The position numbers were made by a program, and so were the translations under genes. Below are positions 1-5,976 of a stretch of 14,075 nt of DNA, piece by piece; positions within the stretch are counted from its first letter, which is position 1, and each line of letters begins with the position of its first letter. Source of the DNA: Rhodocyclaceae bacterium UBA2271 (GTDB taxonomy: Bacteria; Pseudomonadota; Gammaproteobacteria; Burkholderiales; Rhodocyclaceae); NCBI GenBank assembly GCA_002347405.1, contig DDXB01000049.1, positions 1-14,075 on the forward strand, in the 5' to 3' direction. The notes beneath the pieces were generated by a model. It was not told where the DNA came from. It saw only the letters and a list, made by a program, of their open reading frames with translations, and made no database searches.

Positions 1-22
1 CGTGGCAAAAATCATCGAGTAA
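1..22 (+). CDS. tuf: Elongation factor Tu, last codons (partial)
   Basis: Only the 3' end is present. In the frame starting at base 2 the codons read V-A-K-I-I-E followed by TAA at 20-22, which matches the usual EF-Tu C-terminus (...VVAKIIE). EF-Tu is the GTPase that delivers aminoacyl-tRNA to the ribosomal A site. A tuf gene immediately upstream of rpsJ is the standard end of the str operon in proteobacteria, which agrees with the assignment. Six residues alone would not be decisive; the position next to rpsJ carries most of the weight. Confidence 0.85.
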
Positions 23-39
23 GCTATTGCTTTTCGTAG

Positions 40-73
40 GAAAGGGCAGGATAATTCCGCCCTTTCGTTTTTT
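40..73 (+). terminator. Intrinsic terminator after tuf
   Basis: An inverted repeat (arms 40-47 and 59-66, GAAAGGGC with GCCCTTTC, one unpaired A at 48, then GGA 49-51 with TCC 56-58) closes a TAAT tetraloop and is followed within a base by six T residues (68-73). This has the form of a Rho-independent terminator separating tuf from the S10 operon. Because no convincing promoter follows before rpsJ at 121, it may act as a partial terminator or attenuator rather than a full stop; that part is inference. Confidence 0.8.
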
Positions 74-100
74 GGTGCAACCTTGTACTAAACCGCACCA
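73..100 (+). promoter_or_regulatory. Second hairpin in the short rpsJ leader
   Basis: TGGTGC at 73-78 is the exact reverse complement of GCACCA at 95-100, giving a 6-bp stem with a 16-nt loop just downstream of the tuf terminator and about ten bases before the rpsJ Shine-Dalgarno sequence (AAGGA, 110-114). In E. coli the S10 leader carries hairpins through which L4 represses the operon; whether this much shorter leader does anything similar is unknown. Confidence 0.35.
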
Positions 101-120
101 TTGCTCTTTAAGGATATTTT

Positions 121-432
121 ATGCAGAATCAGAAAATCCGCATTCGTCTCAAGGCGTTTGACTACCGCTTGATAGATCAGTCGGCGATGGAGATTGTGGA
201 TACGGCAAAACGTACCGGAGCGGTCGTTCGTGGCCCGGTCCCGTTGCCTACGAGAATTGAGCGCTACGACATACTGCGCTCGCCGCACGTCAACAAGACA
301 TCCAGGGATCAGTTCGAAATCCGTACGCATCTGCGTTTGATGGACATTATTGATCCGACCGACAAGACGGTCGATGCGCTGATGAAACTGGATCTCCCGG
401 CAGGCGTTGATGTAGAGATCAAGCTGCAGTAA
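121..432 (+). CDS. rpsJ: 30S ribosomal protein S10
   Basis: S10 is a small-subunit protein of the 30S head and also, as NusE, a partner of NusB in transcription antitermination. The 103-residue product has exactly the usual S10 length. It shows the family core: QKIRIRLKAFD near the N-terminus, the GAVVRGPVPLPT segment at about residues 33-44, and the long loop SPHVNKTSRDQFEIRTH at about 54-70 that reaches into the 30S head. The start is set by AAGGA at 110-114, six bases before ATG. It is the first gene of the S10 operon, 98 bp after the tuf stop and beyond a terminator, followed by an unusually wide 131-bp gap before rplC. Confidence 0.98.
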   Translation: MQNQKIRIRLKAFDYRLIDQSAMEIVDTAKRTGAVVRGPVPLPTRIERYDILRSPHVNKTSRDQFEIRTHLRLMDIIDPTDKTVDALMKLDLPAGVDVEIKLQ

Positions 433-563
433 CAAAGAACGAGCAATAAAGTCGGTCTCGCAAGTCGTCGAATAGAAAGTACGCTGGTTGCCCCAGATTA
501 AAGAGGCAATCGTGAAATGAAGCAAACTAGCCCGGCCAATCGTAGCTGGATTTAGGAGAAAAA
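433..563 (+). promoter_or_regulatory. rpsJ-rplC gap with hairpin and 12-codon mini-ORF
   Basis: This is the only large gap inside the S10 operon. It contains a stem-loop: GGTTGCCCC (486-494) against GAGGCAATC (503-511), with seven Watson-Crick pairs, one G-U and one A-C mismatch around an 8-nt loop. An open reading frame ATG(517)-TAG(553-555) would encode 12 residues (MKQTSPANRSWI). It is preceded by AAGAGG (501-506) ten bases upstream, and its stop overlaps the rplC Shine-Dalgarno AGGAG (554-558). No good sigma70 promoter was found here. The gap may be a regulatory leader for rplC and downstream genes; this is inference from structure and spacing. Confidence 0.4.
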
Positions 564-1217
564 ATGAGTCTAGGCCTTGTAGGACGCAAGGTCGGCATGA
601 CCCGCATATTTACCGAGGACGGTTCGTCCGTTCCGGTAACCGTGTTGGATGTGTCGAATAATCGCGTTACGCAAATCAAGACACCTGAAACTGATGGTTA
701 TTCCGCAGTTCAGGTTGCTTACGGCAAGCGCCGTGTTTCCCGAGTTAGCAAAGCCGCAGCCGGCCATTATGCGAAAGCAGGGGTCGAGGCGGGCACGACG
801 CTGATGGAGTTTCGCGTGGCTGAAGCTCGCGTAGCGGAATTCAAACTGGGCGATGTGCTAGCCGCTTCTGTTTTTTCGGTAGGCCAGAAAGTCGATGTGA
901 CTGGTATGTCTATTGGCAAGGGCTTCGCCGGTGCGATCAAACGCCATAACTTTTCATCGAACCGGGCGTCTCACGGTAATTCGGTATCCCACAACGCTCC
1001 TGGCTCGATCGGCATGGCGCAGGATCCAGGACGCGTATTTCCAGGCAAGCGGATGGCCGGACACCTTGGTGATGTCAAGTGCACGACGCAAAACTTGGAA
1101 GTCGTTCGTATCGATGAGACGCGGCAACTCCTGTTGATCAAAGGAGCGGTGCCAGGTTCTCGAGGTGGCGATGTCATGGTTCAGCCGGCAGTGAAAGCTG
1201 CCGAAGCTGGCAAGTGA
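564..1217 (+). CDS. rplC: 50S ribosomal protein L3
   Basis: L3 binds 23S rRNA early in 50S assembly and reaches towards the peptidyl transferase centre. The 217-residue product (E. coli 209) begins with the bacterial signature GLVGRKVGMTRIFTEDG and has the conserved central extension around SHGNSVSHNAPGSIG to AQDPGRVFPGKRMAGHLG (about residues 136-169). Gln153 aligns with the E. coli glutamine methylated by PrmB, so the modification site is kept. ATG 564 is preceded by AGGAG (554-558) with five A residues between. The extra length is at the C-terminus (VQPAVKAAEAGK). The gene ends 8 bp before rplD. Confidence 0.98.
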   Translation: MSLGLVGRKVGMTRIFTEDGSSVPVTVLDVSNNRVTQIKTPETDGYSAVQVAYGKRRVSRVSKAAAGHYAKAGVEAGTTLMEFRVAEARVAEFKLGDVLAASVFSVGQKVDVTGMSIGKGFAGAIKRHNFSSNRASHGNSVSHNAPGSIGMAQDPGRVFPGKRMAGHLGDVKCTTQNLEVVRIDETRQLLLIKGAVPGSRGGDVMVQPAVKAAEAGK

Positions 1218-1225
1218 GGGCGACC

Positions 1226-1846
1226 ATGGAACTTAAACTCATTGATGAACAAGGGCAGGCGGGCACAACAGTCAGTGTGTCCGATGGTTTGTTTGGCCGT
1301 GATTACAACGAATCATTGGTGCATCAACTGGTGGTCGCCTATCAAGCGAACGCGCGTGCGGGTAATAGCGCCCAACTGACGCGTTCTGAGGTCCGGCATA
1401 GTACGAAGAAACCCTGGAAGCAAAAAGGCACAGGACGGGCGCGGATCGGTACGACAGCAAGTCCCTTGTGGAGAAGCGGTGGTCGTGCTTTCCCTAACTC
1501 ACCCGATGAAAATTTTTCTCATAAAGTGAATCGGAAAATGTACCGGGCGGGTATCGCAGCAATTCTTTCCCAACTGGCACGTGAAGACCGGCTTACCGTT
1601 GTCGAAAATTTCACTGTCGAGGCACCAAAAACACGCTTGGTAGTTCAGAAGCTCAAAAGCTTGGGCGTGGATTCGGCGTTGCTGGTAACCGACGACCTGA
1701 ATGACAATCTAATGCTGGCGTCAAGAAATCTGCCAAATGTCTTGGTCTTGGAGCCAAAGCAGGCAGATCCACTTTCACTGATTCGCTTCCCCCGTGTCGT
1801 TATGACTAGGGGAGCAGTTGCAAAATTAGAGGAGCTGCTGGGATGA
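1226..1846 (+). CDS. rplD: 50S ribosomal protein L4
   Basis: L4 is an early-assembling 50S protein whose long loop lines the exit tunnel; in E. coli it also represses the S10 operon. I chose ATG 1226 (MELKLIDEQG..., 206 aa; E. coli MELVLKD..., 201 aa) over an in-frame GTG at 1214 that overlaps the rplC stop. TGAGGG at 1215-1220 sits five bases before ATG 1226, and the chosen start aligns with the family N-terminus. The tunnel loop is recognisable at about residues 44-95, with KKPWKQKGTGRAR (61-73) and the conserved SPLWRSGG. The stop overlaps the rplW start (ATGA, 4 bp), suggesting translational coupling. Confidence 0.97.
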   Translation: MELKLIDEQGQAGTTVSVSDGLFGRDYNESLVHQLVVAYQANARAGNSAQLTRSEVRHSTKKPWKQKGTGRARIGTTASPLWRSGGRAFPNSPDENFSHKVNRKMYRAGIAAILSQLAREDRLTVVENFTVEAPKTRLVVQKLKSLGVDSALLVTDDLNDNLMLASRNLPNVLVLEPKQADPLSLIRFPRVVMTRGAVAKLEELLG

Positions 1847-2157
1847 GCGCTACTCAATTCAGTCAAGAACGCTTGCTACAAATCCTGTTGGCACCGCTAG
1901 TTTCAGAAAAGGCGACGATGCTGGCAGAGCGGAGCAATCAGGTCATATTCGTGGTGGTGCCGGATGCCACCAAACCGGAAATCAAGGCGGCTGTCGAACT
2001 GCTCTTCAAAGTTCGCGTTACCTCTGTCCAGGTTGCCAACGCCAAGGGCAAGTCCAAGCGCTTCGGCCGGACCATGGGTCGCCGCAGTGATGTGCGCAAG
2101 GCCTTCATCAGTCTTGAAGCCGGGCAGGAAATCAATTTCGCAGAAGGAGTTGCGTAA
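1843..2157 (+). CDS. rplW: 50S ribosomal protein L23
   Basis: L23 lies at the tunnel exit, where it docks trigger factor and the signal recognition particle. The 104-residue product (E. coli 100) keeps the motif ERLLQILLAPLVSEKA (about 9-24); Glu22 corresponds to the E. coli glutamate that contacts trigger factor. DATKPEIKAAVELLFKV and GRRSDVRKAFISL are also typical. The N-terminus is a few residues longer than E. coli. The start ATG at 1843 overlaps the rplD TGA by four bases, and the TAA overlaps the rplB start by one base (TAATG), so rplD-rplW-rplB are probably translated in a coupled manner. Confidence 0.97.
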   Translation: MSATQFSQERLLQILLAPLVSEKATMLAERSNQVIFVVVPDATKPEIKAAVELLFKVRVTSVQVANAKGKSKRFGRTMGRRSDVRKAFISLEAGQEINFAEGVA

Positions 2158-2984
2158 TGGCCCTGGTAAAAGTTAAACCCACTTCTGCAGGAAGACGTGC
2201 GGTCGTTAAAGTAGTTAATCCGAACTTGCACAAGGGCCGCCCGCATGATGCGCTGACCGAAAGCAAATTCAGCAAAGCCGGCCGGAATAATCACGGCCAC
2301 ATCACGACGCGGCATCAGGGCGGCGGCCACAAGCAGCAGTATCGTGTAATCGACTTCAAGCGAAACAAGGATGGTGTCGTTGCTAAAGTAGAGCGACTCG
2401 AATACGATCCAAATCGCTCCGCAAATATTGCGCTTCTTTGTTATGCGGATGGTGAGCGGCGCTACATCATTGCACCAAAGGGGATGGCAGTCGGCCAAGA
2501 GGTATTAAGTGGCCCGGAGGCGCCGATTAAATCGGGTAACAGCCTGCCGATCCGCAACATACCGGTTGGCAGCACGATCCATTGCCTCGAGATCATGCCG
2601 GGCAAAGGTGCTCAGATGGCTCGAGCGGCAGGTACATCTGTCCAGCTGCTGGCGCGCGAAGGTGCATATGCCCAGGTCCGCTTGCGCTCGGGTGAAATCC
2701 GCCGGATTCATATTGAATGCAGGGCAACGATTGGCGAAGTGGGTAATGAAGAGAATAACCTTCGTAAGATCGGCAAGGCAGGCGCGAACCGCTGGCGCGG
2801 TATTCGCCCGACGGTGCGCGGTGTTGCAATGAACCCGATTGACCACCCGCATGGTGGCGGTGAAGGACGAACCGGCGAAGGTCGTGTGCCAGTTAGTCCA
2901 TGGGGGCAGCCGGCTAAAGGCTATCGCACTCGCAGAAACAAGCGCACGGACAACATGATTGTTCAGCGCCGTCACAAGCGTTAA
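2157..2984 (+). CDS. rplB: 50S ribosomal protein L2
   Basis: L2 is needed for subunit association and peptidyl transferase activity. The 275-residue product (E. coli 273) carries the OB-like RNA-binding part with GRNNHGHITTRHQGGGHK (about 42-59) and the SH3-like part, then the invariant DHPHGGGEGR. His230, or 229 without the initiator Met, matches the functionally important histidine of E. coli L2. A basic tail RTRRNKRTDNMIVQRRHKR ends the protein. The start ATG 2157 uses the last A of the rplW stop; AGAAGGAG at 2142-2149 upstream is a strong ribosome binding site. The length and motifs show nothing unusual. Confidence 0.98.
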   Translation: MALVKVKPTSAGRRAVVKVVNPNLHKGRPHDALTESKFSKAGRNNHGHITTRHQGGGHKQQYRVIDFKRNKDGVVAKVERLEYDPNRSANIALLCYADGERRYIIAPKGMAVGQEVLSGPEAPIKSGNSLPIRNIPVGSTIHCLEIMPGKGAQMARAAGTSVQLLAREGAYAQVRLRSGEIRRIHIECRATIGEVGNEENNLRKIGKAGANRWRGIRPTVRGVAMNPIDHPHGGGEGRTGEGRVPVSPWGQPAKGYRTRRNKRTDNMIVQRRHKR

Positions 2985-2994
2985 GGGGTAAAAC

Positions 2995-3270
2995 ATGGCA
3001 CGTTCAATCAAAAAGGGTCCCTTCGTTGACGACCATCTGCTCAAGAAAGTTGATGCGGCGCGTACGTCCAGCGACAAGCGTCCGATCAAAACATGGTCGC
3101 GTCGCTCCACGGTTTTGCCGGATTTTATTGGCCTGACCATAGCGGTACACAATGGCAAGCAGCATATCCCTGTGTATGTTTCAGAGAATATGGTGGGCCA
3201 CAAACTCGGTGAGTTTGCCCTGACGCGGACCTTCAAGGGTCATGCGGCAGGAAAGAAAGCGAAGAAGTAA
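2995..3270 (+). CDS. rpsS: 30S ribosomal protein S19
   Basis: S19 sits in the 30S head with S13 near the A-site finger. The 91-residue product (E. coli 92) starts MARSIKKGPFVDDHLLKKV and contains the family block KTWSRRSTVLPDFIGLTIAVHNGK (about 32-55) and VYVSENMVGHKLGEFALTRTFKGH (about 60-83), with a short lysine-rich end. AAGGGG immediately upstream serves as Shine-Dalgarno. The gene lies 10 bp after rplB and its stop is inside the ribosome binding site of rplV (GTAAGGA), so the two are tightly linked. Confidence 0.98.
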   Translation: MARSIKKGPFVDDHLLKKVDAARTSSDKRPIKTWSRRSTVLPDFIGLTIAVHNGKQHIPVYVSENMVGHKLGEFALTRTFKGHAAGKKAKK

Positions 3271-3280
3271 GGATATGTCA

Positions 3281-3610
3281 ATGGAAACTAACGCAATTTT
3301 GCGGGGTGTGCGCCTTTCGGCCCAAAAAGGTCGGCTTGTCGCCGATCTGGTGCGTGGCAAGTCGGTTGATCAAGCACTTAATATTCTTGCTTTTTCTCCC
3401 AAAAAGGGTGCGGTGATTGTAAAGAAGGTGCTCGAATCCGCAATCGCGAATGCCGAACATAACAATGCTGCCGATATCGATGCGCTGAAGGTAACGCGCA
3501 TTTACGTTGAGCAAGGCACCGTGCTGAAGCGGTTCACCGCGCGCGCCAAGGGCCGTGGCAACCGCATCAGCAAACAGACCTGCCACATTTATGTGACAGT
3601 CGGCGAGTAA
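3281..3610 (+). CDS. rplV: 50S ribosomal protein L22
   Basis: L22 contacts all 23S rRNA domains, and its beta-hairpin lines the exit tunnel near the macrolide site. The reading frame is open from 3242, with ATG at 3242, 3275 and 3281. TAAGGA (3268-3273) lies one base from ATG 3275 but seven bases from ATG 3281, and the product from 3281 (METNAILRGVRLSAQKGR..., 109 aa) matches the E. coli length of 110, so I chose 3281. Conserved features are ALNILAFSPKKGA, ESAIANAEHN and the tunnel hairpin region around KRFTARAKGRGNRI (about 83-96), ending KQTCHIYVTVGE. Confidence 0.95.
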   Translation: METNAILRGVRLSAQKGRLVADLVRGKSVDQALNILAFSPKKGAVIVKKVLESAIANAEHNNAADIDALKVTRIYVEQGTVLKRFTARAKGRGNRISKQTCHIYVTVGE

Positions 3611-3619
3611 GGAGCACTC

Positions 3620-4522
3620 ATGGGACAGAAGATTCATCCGACCGGCTTTCGTTTGGCGGTAACACGTGACTGGTCCTCACGCTGGTTTGCGAACTCAAAG
3701 AATTTCTCCTCCATGCTGGGTGAGGATATTGCAGTACGCGATTATTTAAAGAAAAAATTGGCGCATGCCTCTGTTGGGCGAGTAGTGATTGAGCGTCCGG
3801 CAAAAAATGCACGGGTAACGGTGTTCAGTGCCAGACCTGGTGTCGTGATCGGCAAAAAAGGTGAGGATATTGAGCAATTGAAGGTTGAGCTGCAACGCCG
3901 CATGGGTGTGCCGGTGCATGTCAACATCGAAGAGATTCGCAAGCCGGAAACGGATGCCCAGTTGATTGCCGATTCGATCGCGCAGCAACTTGAAAAGCGC
4001 ATCATGTTCCGTCGCGCCATGAAGCGAGCCATGCAAAATGCTATGCGTCTTGGCGCGCAGGGAATCAAGATCATGAGTGCTGGCCGCTTGAACGGTGCCG
4101 AAATCGCACGCACCGAGTGGTATCGGGAGGGGCGAGTGCCGCTTCATACACTGCGTGCCGACATTGATTACGGGACAGCAGAAGCTAAAACGACCTACGG
4201 AATCATCGGCATCAAGGTGTGGGTTTTCAAGGGTGAGGTGAAAGGTCGCGGCGAAAGTCCGGCTTCAGCCAATGAACTGCCTAGTGAAGAGCCCATCAAA
4301 CGAGCGCGTCGCCCAACCAAAGGTGCGACAAATGCCGACAATGAAGCGAAGCCATCCGCCCCGCGTCGCACAGCTAAAAAGCAGGAGGATCAGGGCGCCG
4401 AAGTCAAACCGGAAGCGGTCGGATCTCCTGAAGGTTCTGTCAAGGCACCGGTCAAGCGCGTGCGTAAAACAACAGCGACAAAGGCAGGCGCAGATATCGC
4501 CAGCCCGGAAGCCAAGGAGTAA
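3620..4522 (+). CDS. rpsC: 30S ribosomal protein S3 with long charged C-terminal tail
   Basis: S3 forms, with S4 and S5, the mRNA entry channel and its helicase activity. Residues 1-209 are ordinary S3: N-terminal GQKIHPTGFRLAVTRDWSSRW, the type II KH domain with the loop GVVIGKKGEDIE (about 74-85), the helicase-related basic set R131/R132/K135, and the C-terminal domain ending GIKVWVFKGE. The protein is 300 residues against 233 in E. coli. The extra part (about 210-300) is low in hydrophobic residues and alternates acidic stretches with three basic patches (around 227-234, 248-254 and 278-288). It is likely disordered. The frame is uninterrupted and the rplP start follows 6 bp later, so this is not a frameshift artefact. 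Confidence 0.97.
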   Translation: MGQKIHPTGFRLAVTRDWSSRWFANSKNFSSMLGEDIAVRDYLKKKLAHASVGRVVIERPAKNARVTVFSARPGVVIGKKGEDIEQLKVELQRRMGVPVHVNIEEIRKPETDAQLIADSIAQQLEKRIMFRRAMKRAMQNAMRLGAQGIKIMSAGRLNGAEIARTEWYREGRVPLHTLRADIDYGTAEAKTTYGIIGIKVWVFKGEVKGRGESPASANELPSEEPIKRARRPTKGATNADNEAKPSAPRRTAKKQEDQGAEVKPEAVGSPEGSVKAPVKRVRKTTATKAGADIASPEAKE

Positions 4523-4528
4523 GACAAC

Positions 4529-4942
4529 ATGCTGCAACCAGCACGCAGAAAGTATCGCAAGGAACAAAAAGGCCGGAATACCGGTTTGGCGACACGTGGC
4601 GCCAAAGTTTCCTTTGGTGAGTACGGGCTAAAGGCGACTGCCAGAGGCCGGCTCACGGCACGCCAAATCGAGGCGGCTCGTCGTGCCATGACTCGGCATA
4701 TCAAACGTGGCGGTCGTATCTGGATCAGGATCTTTCCGGACAAACCGGTTTCCAAGAAGCCCGCCGAAGTCCGGATGGGTAATGGAAAAGGTAACCCGGA
4801 GTACTGGGTTGCTGAAATTCAACCTGGCAAAGTGCTGTATGAGATGGATGGTGTTGACGAGGTCTTGGCACGCGAAGCCTTCGAGTTGGCGGCCGCCAAA
4901 TTGCCGATTGCAACAACCTTCGTCACACGTCATTTGGGGTAA
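4529..4942 (+). CDS. rplP: 50S ribosomal protein L16
   Basis: L16 is a late-assembling protein near the A-site tRNA and central protuberance. The 137-residue product (E. coli 136) starts MLQPARRKYRKEQKGRN and keeps the conserved FGEYGLKA, ARQIEAARRAMTRHIKRGGRIWIRIFPDKP and VRMGNGKGNPEYWVA segments. Arg82 matches the arginine that is hydroxylated in E. coli L16 (Arg81), though no such modification can be inferred from the sequence alone. AAGGAG at 4514-4519, inside the end of rpsC, is the ribosome binding site. It is followed by rpmC after only 3 bp. Confidence 0.98.
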   Translation: MLQPARRKYRKEQKGRNTGLATRGAKVSFGEYGLKATARGRLTARQIEAARRAMTRHIKRGGRIWIRIFPDKPVSKKPAEVRMGNGKGNPEYWVAEIQPGKVLYEMDGVDEVLAREAFELAAAKLPIATTFVTRHLG

Positions 4943-4945
4943 GCA

Positions 4946-5140
4946 ATGAAAGCAACTGAACTGAGACAAAAGAATGATGCGGACCTTGGCAAGGAGTTAC
5001 TAGACTTGCGCAAGGCCCAATTCTCCATGCGTATGCAGCTCGCAACCCAACAGCTTAGCAATACAAGCCAGGTTGATAAATTGCGTAAGGACATTGCGCG
5101 CATCAAAACAATTCAGCACGAGAGGGCGACTGCAAAATGA
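4946..5140 (+). CDS. rpmC: 50S ribosomal protein L29
   Basis: L29 is a small two-helix protein next to L23 at the tunnel exit. The 64-residue product (E. coli 63) begins MKATELRQKNDADLGKEL, followed by the family signature LRKAQFSMRMQLATQQL (about 21-37) and a second helix KLRKDIARIKTIQHER. GGGGTAAG, formed from the end of rplP, provides the ribosome binding site. Its TGA overlaps the rpsQ ATG by four bases (ATGA). Confidence 0.97.
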   Translation: MKATELRQKNDADLGKELLDLRKAQFSMRMQLATQQLSNTSQVDKLRKDIARIKTIQHERATAK

Positions 5141-5406
5141 ATGAGACAAGCCAGTCCATGCACCGTACCCTGGAGGGGCGAGTTGTGAGCGACAAGATGC
5201 AAAAAACCGTGACAGTCTTGATTGAGCGTCGCGTCAAGCACCCCCTTATTGGCAAGGTGATGATCCGTTCAAGAAAGTACCATGCGCATATCGAAGGGCT
5301 TACCGCGACTGTTGGCGATCTTGTCCAGATTGAAGAGTGCGCACCCATAGCCAAGACCAAAGCCTGGCGTGTGATGAAGGTTCTTGAAAAAGGCGTTGTT
5401 ACCTGA
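5137..5406 (+). CDS. rpsQ: 30S ribosomal protein S17
   Basis: S17 is an OB-fold primary binder of 16S rRNA. The 89-residue product (E. coli 84) has the family signature GRVVSDKMQKTVTVLIERRVKHPLIGK (about residues 13-39) and the HAHIEG and IEECAPIAKTKAW segments. The first few residues (MNETSQSMH) are extra relative to E. coli. A later in-frame ATG at 5158 has no Shine-Dalgarno, whereas GAGGG (5122-5126) precedes ATG 5137, which also overlaps the rpmC stop; hence the longer form. It is the last gene of the S10 operon in this window; 175 bp with a promoter follows. Confidence 0.96.
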   Translation: MNETSQSMHRTLEGRVVSDKMQKTVTVLIERRVKHPLIGKVMIRSRKYHAHIEGLTATVGDLVQIEECAPIAKTKAWRVMKVLEKGVVT

Positions 5407-5414
5407 ATATTGTG

Positions 5415-5443
5415 TTGACACTGTTTGGCGGGGTCAGTAGAAT
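5415..5443 (+). promoter_or_regulatory. Sigma70 promoter of the spc operon
   Basis: TTGACA (5415-5420) is a perfect -35 box, followed by a 17-bp spacer and TAGAAT (5438-5443), five of six matches to the -10 consensus. It starts nine bases after the rpsQ stop and points at rplN. The expected transcription start is around 5449-5451. The bases between -10 and the start are CCCGCC, a very GC-rich discriminator of the sort found at stringently controlled ribosomal promoters, so ppGpp/DksA inhibition is a reasonable inference. Confidence 0.85.
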
Positions 5444-5581
5444 CCCGCCTCTTTGTCGGAAAGCTGCCGGTGTGATGAGGGCGGGTGCCGGTAGAGTTAA
5501 GTCCCCCGAGGTTATCCAGCTGGGGTTCCAAAACTAACTGCGTATCCGGTTCGCCAGATGCAGGTTAAGTTGGAGAGTTAA
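5444..5581 (+). promoter_or_regulatory. spc operon leader region
   Basis: About 130 nt of untranslated leader lie between the predicted spc start site and rplN. It holds a possible 20-codon open frame, ATG(5475) to TAA(5535-5537), a small C-rich/G-rich pairing (CCCC 5504-5507 with GGGG 5522-5525) overlapping the 8-bp palindrome CCAGCTGG (5516-5523), and a direct repeat TGCCGGT (starting near 5465 and 5486). GGAGAG at 5572-5577 is the rplN ribosome binding site. I cannot assign a known regulatory RNA to it. Confidence 0.4.
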
Positions 5582-5950
5582 ATGATTCAAATGCAGTCAC
5601 GGCTCGATGTGGCCGACAATACAGGTGCGCGCTCGGTAATGTGCATCAAGGTCATGGGCGGATCTAAGCGCCGCTATGCCGGTATTGGCGACATCATCAA
5701 GGTCAGCATCAAGGACGCAGCCCCGCGTGGGCGCGTTAAAAAGGGCGAGGTATACAGCGCGGTAGTAGTTCGCACGGCCAAAGGTGTGCGGCGAGCTGAT
5801 GGCTCCCTGATCAAATTCGATGGAAACGCAGCGGTATTGCTCAATAACAAGTTTGAGCCGATTGGCACGCGCATCTTCGGGCCGGTCACGCGTGAGTTGC
5901 GCGGCGAGCGTTTCATGAAGATCGTATCTCTTGCCCCAGAAGTGCTCTGA
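5582..5950 (+). CDS. rplN: 50S ribosomal protein L14
   Basis: L14 contributes to the inter-subunit bridge with 16S helix 14 and is the docking site of the silencing factor RsfS. The 122-residue product (E. coli 123) is highly conserved: MIQMQSRLDVADNTGARSVMCIKVMGGS at the N-terminus, the signature around KKGEVYSAVVVRTAKGVRRADGSLIKFD (about 54-81), and GTRIFGPVTRELR near the end. GGAG at 5572-5575 lies six bases before ATG. It is the first gene of the spc operon, downstream of its own promoter. Confidence 0.98.
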   Translation: MIQMQSRLDVADNTGARSVMCIKVMGGSKRRYAGIGDIIKVSIKDAAPRGRVKKGEVYSAVVVRTAKGVRRADGSLIKFDGNAAVLLNNKFEPIGTRIFGPVTRELRGERFMKIVSLAPEVL

Positions 5951-5976
5951 ACCTGGATCGGGAAGGTAAGCAAATC

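Noticed and set aside
83..111. TTGTAC with CTTTAA as an rpsJ promoter
   Set aside because: The spacing is 17 bp but the -10 matches too few consensus positions, and the start site would fall inside the rpsJ start region.
450..478. TAGAAA at 473-478 as a -10 box for an rplC promoter
   Set aside because: No acceptable -35 hexamer lies 16-18 bp upstream (AGTCGG or neighbours).
1938..2498. 186-codon minus-strand frame opposite rplW and rplB
   Set aside because: Antisense shadow of two well-supported coding genes.
2505..3236. 243-codon open frame on the minus strand opposite rplB and rpsS
   Set aside because: It lies wholly antisense to two highly conserved ribosomal genes, has no plausible ribosome binding site or family resemblance, and long antisense frames are common opposite biased coding sequence.
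4272..4631. 119-codon plus-strand frame overlapping the S3 tail and the start of rplP
   Set aside because: I considered whether the long S3 tail was a frameshift artefact. The S3 frame stays open to a stop 6 bp before rplP with normal spacing, and the alternative frame shows no family motif.
5444..5485. CCCGCC (5444-5449) pairing with GGCGGG (5480-5485) as a leader stem
   Set aside because: The left arm lies mostly upstream of the expected transcription start, so it would not be in the RNA.
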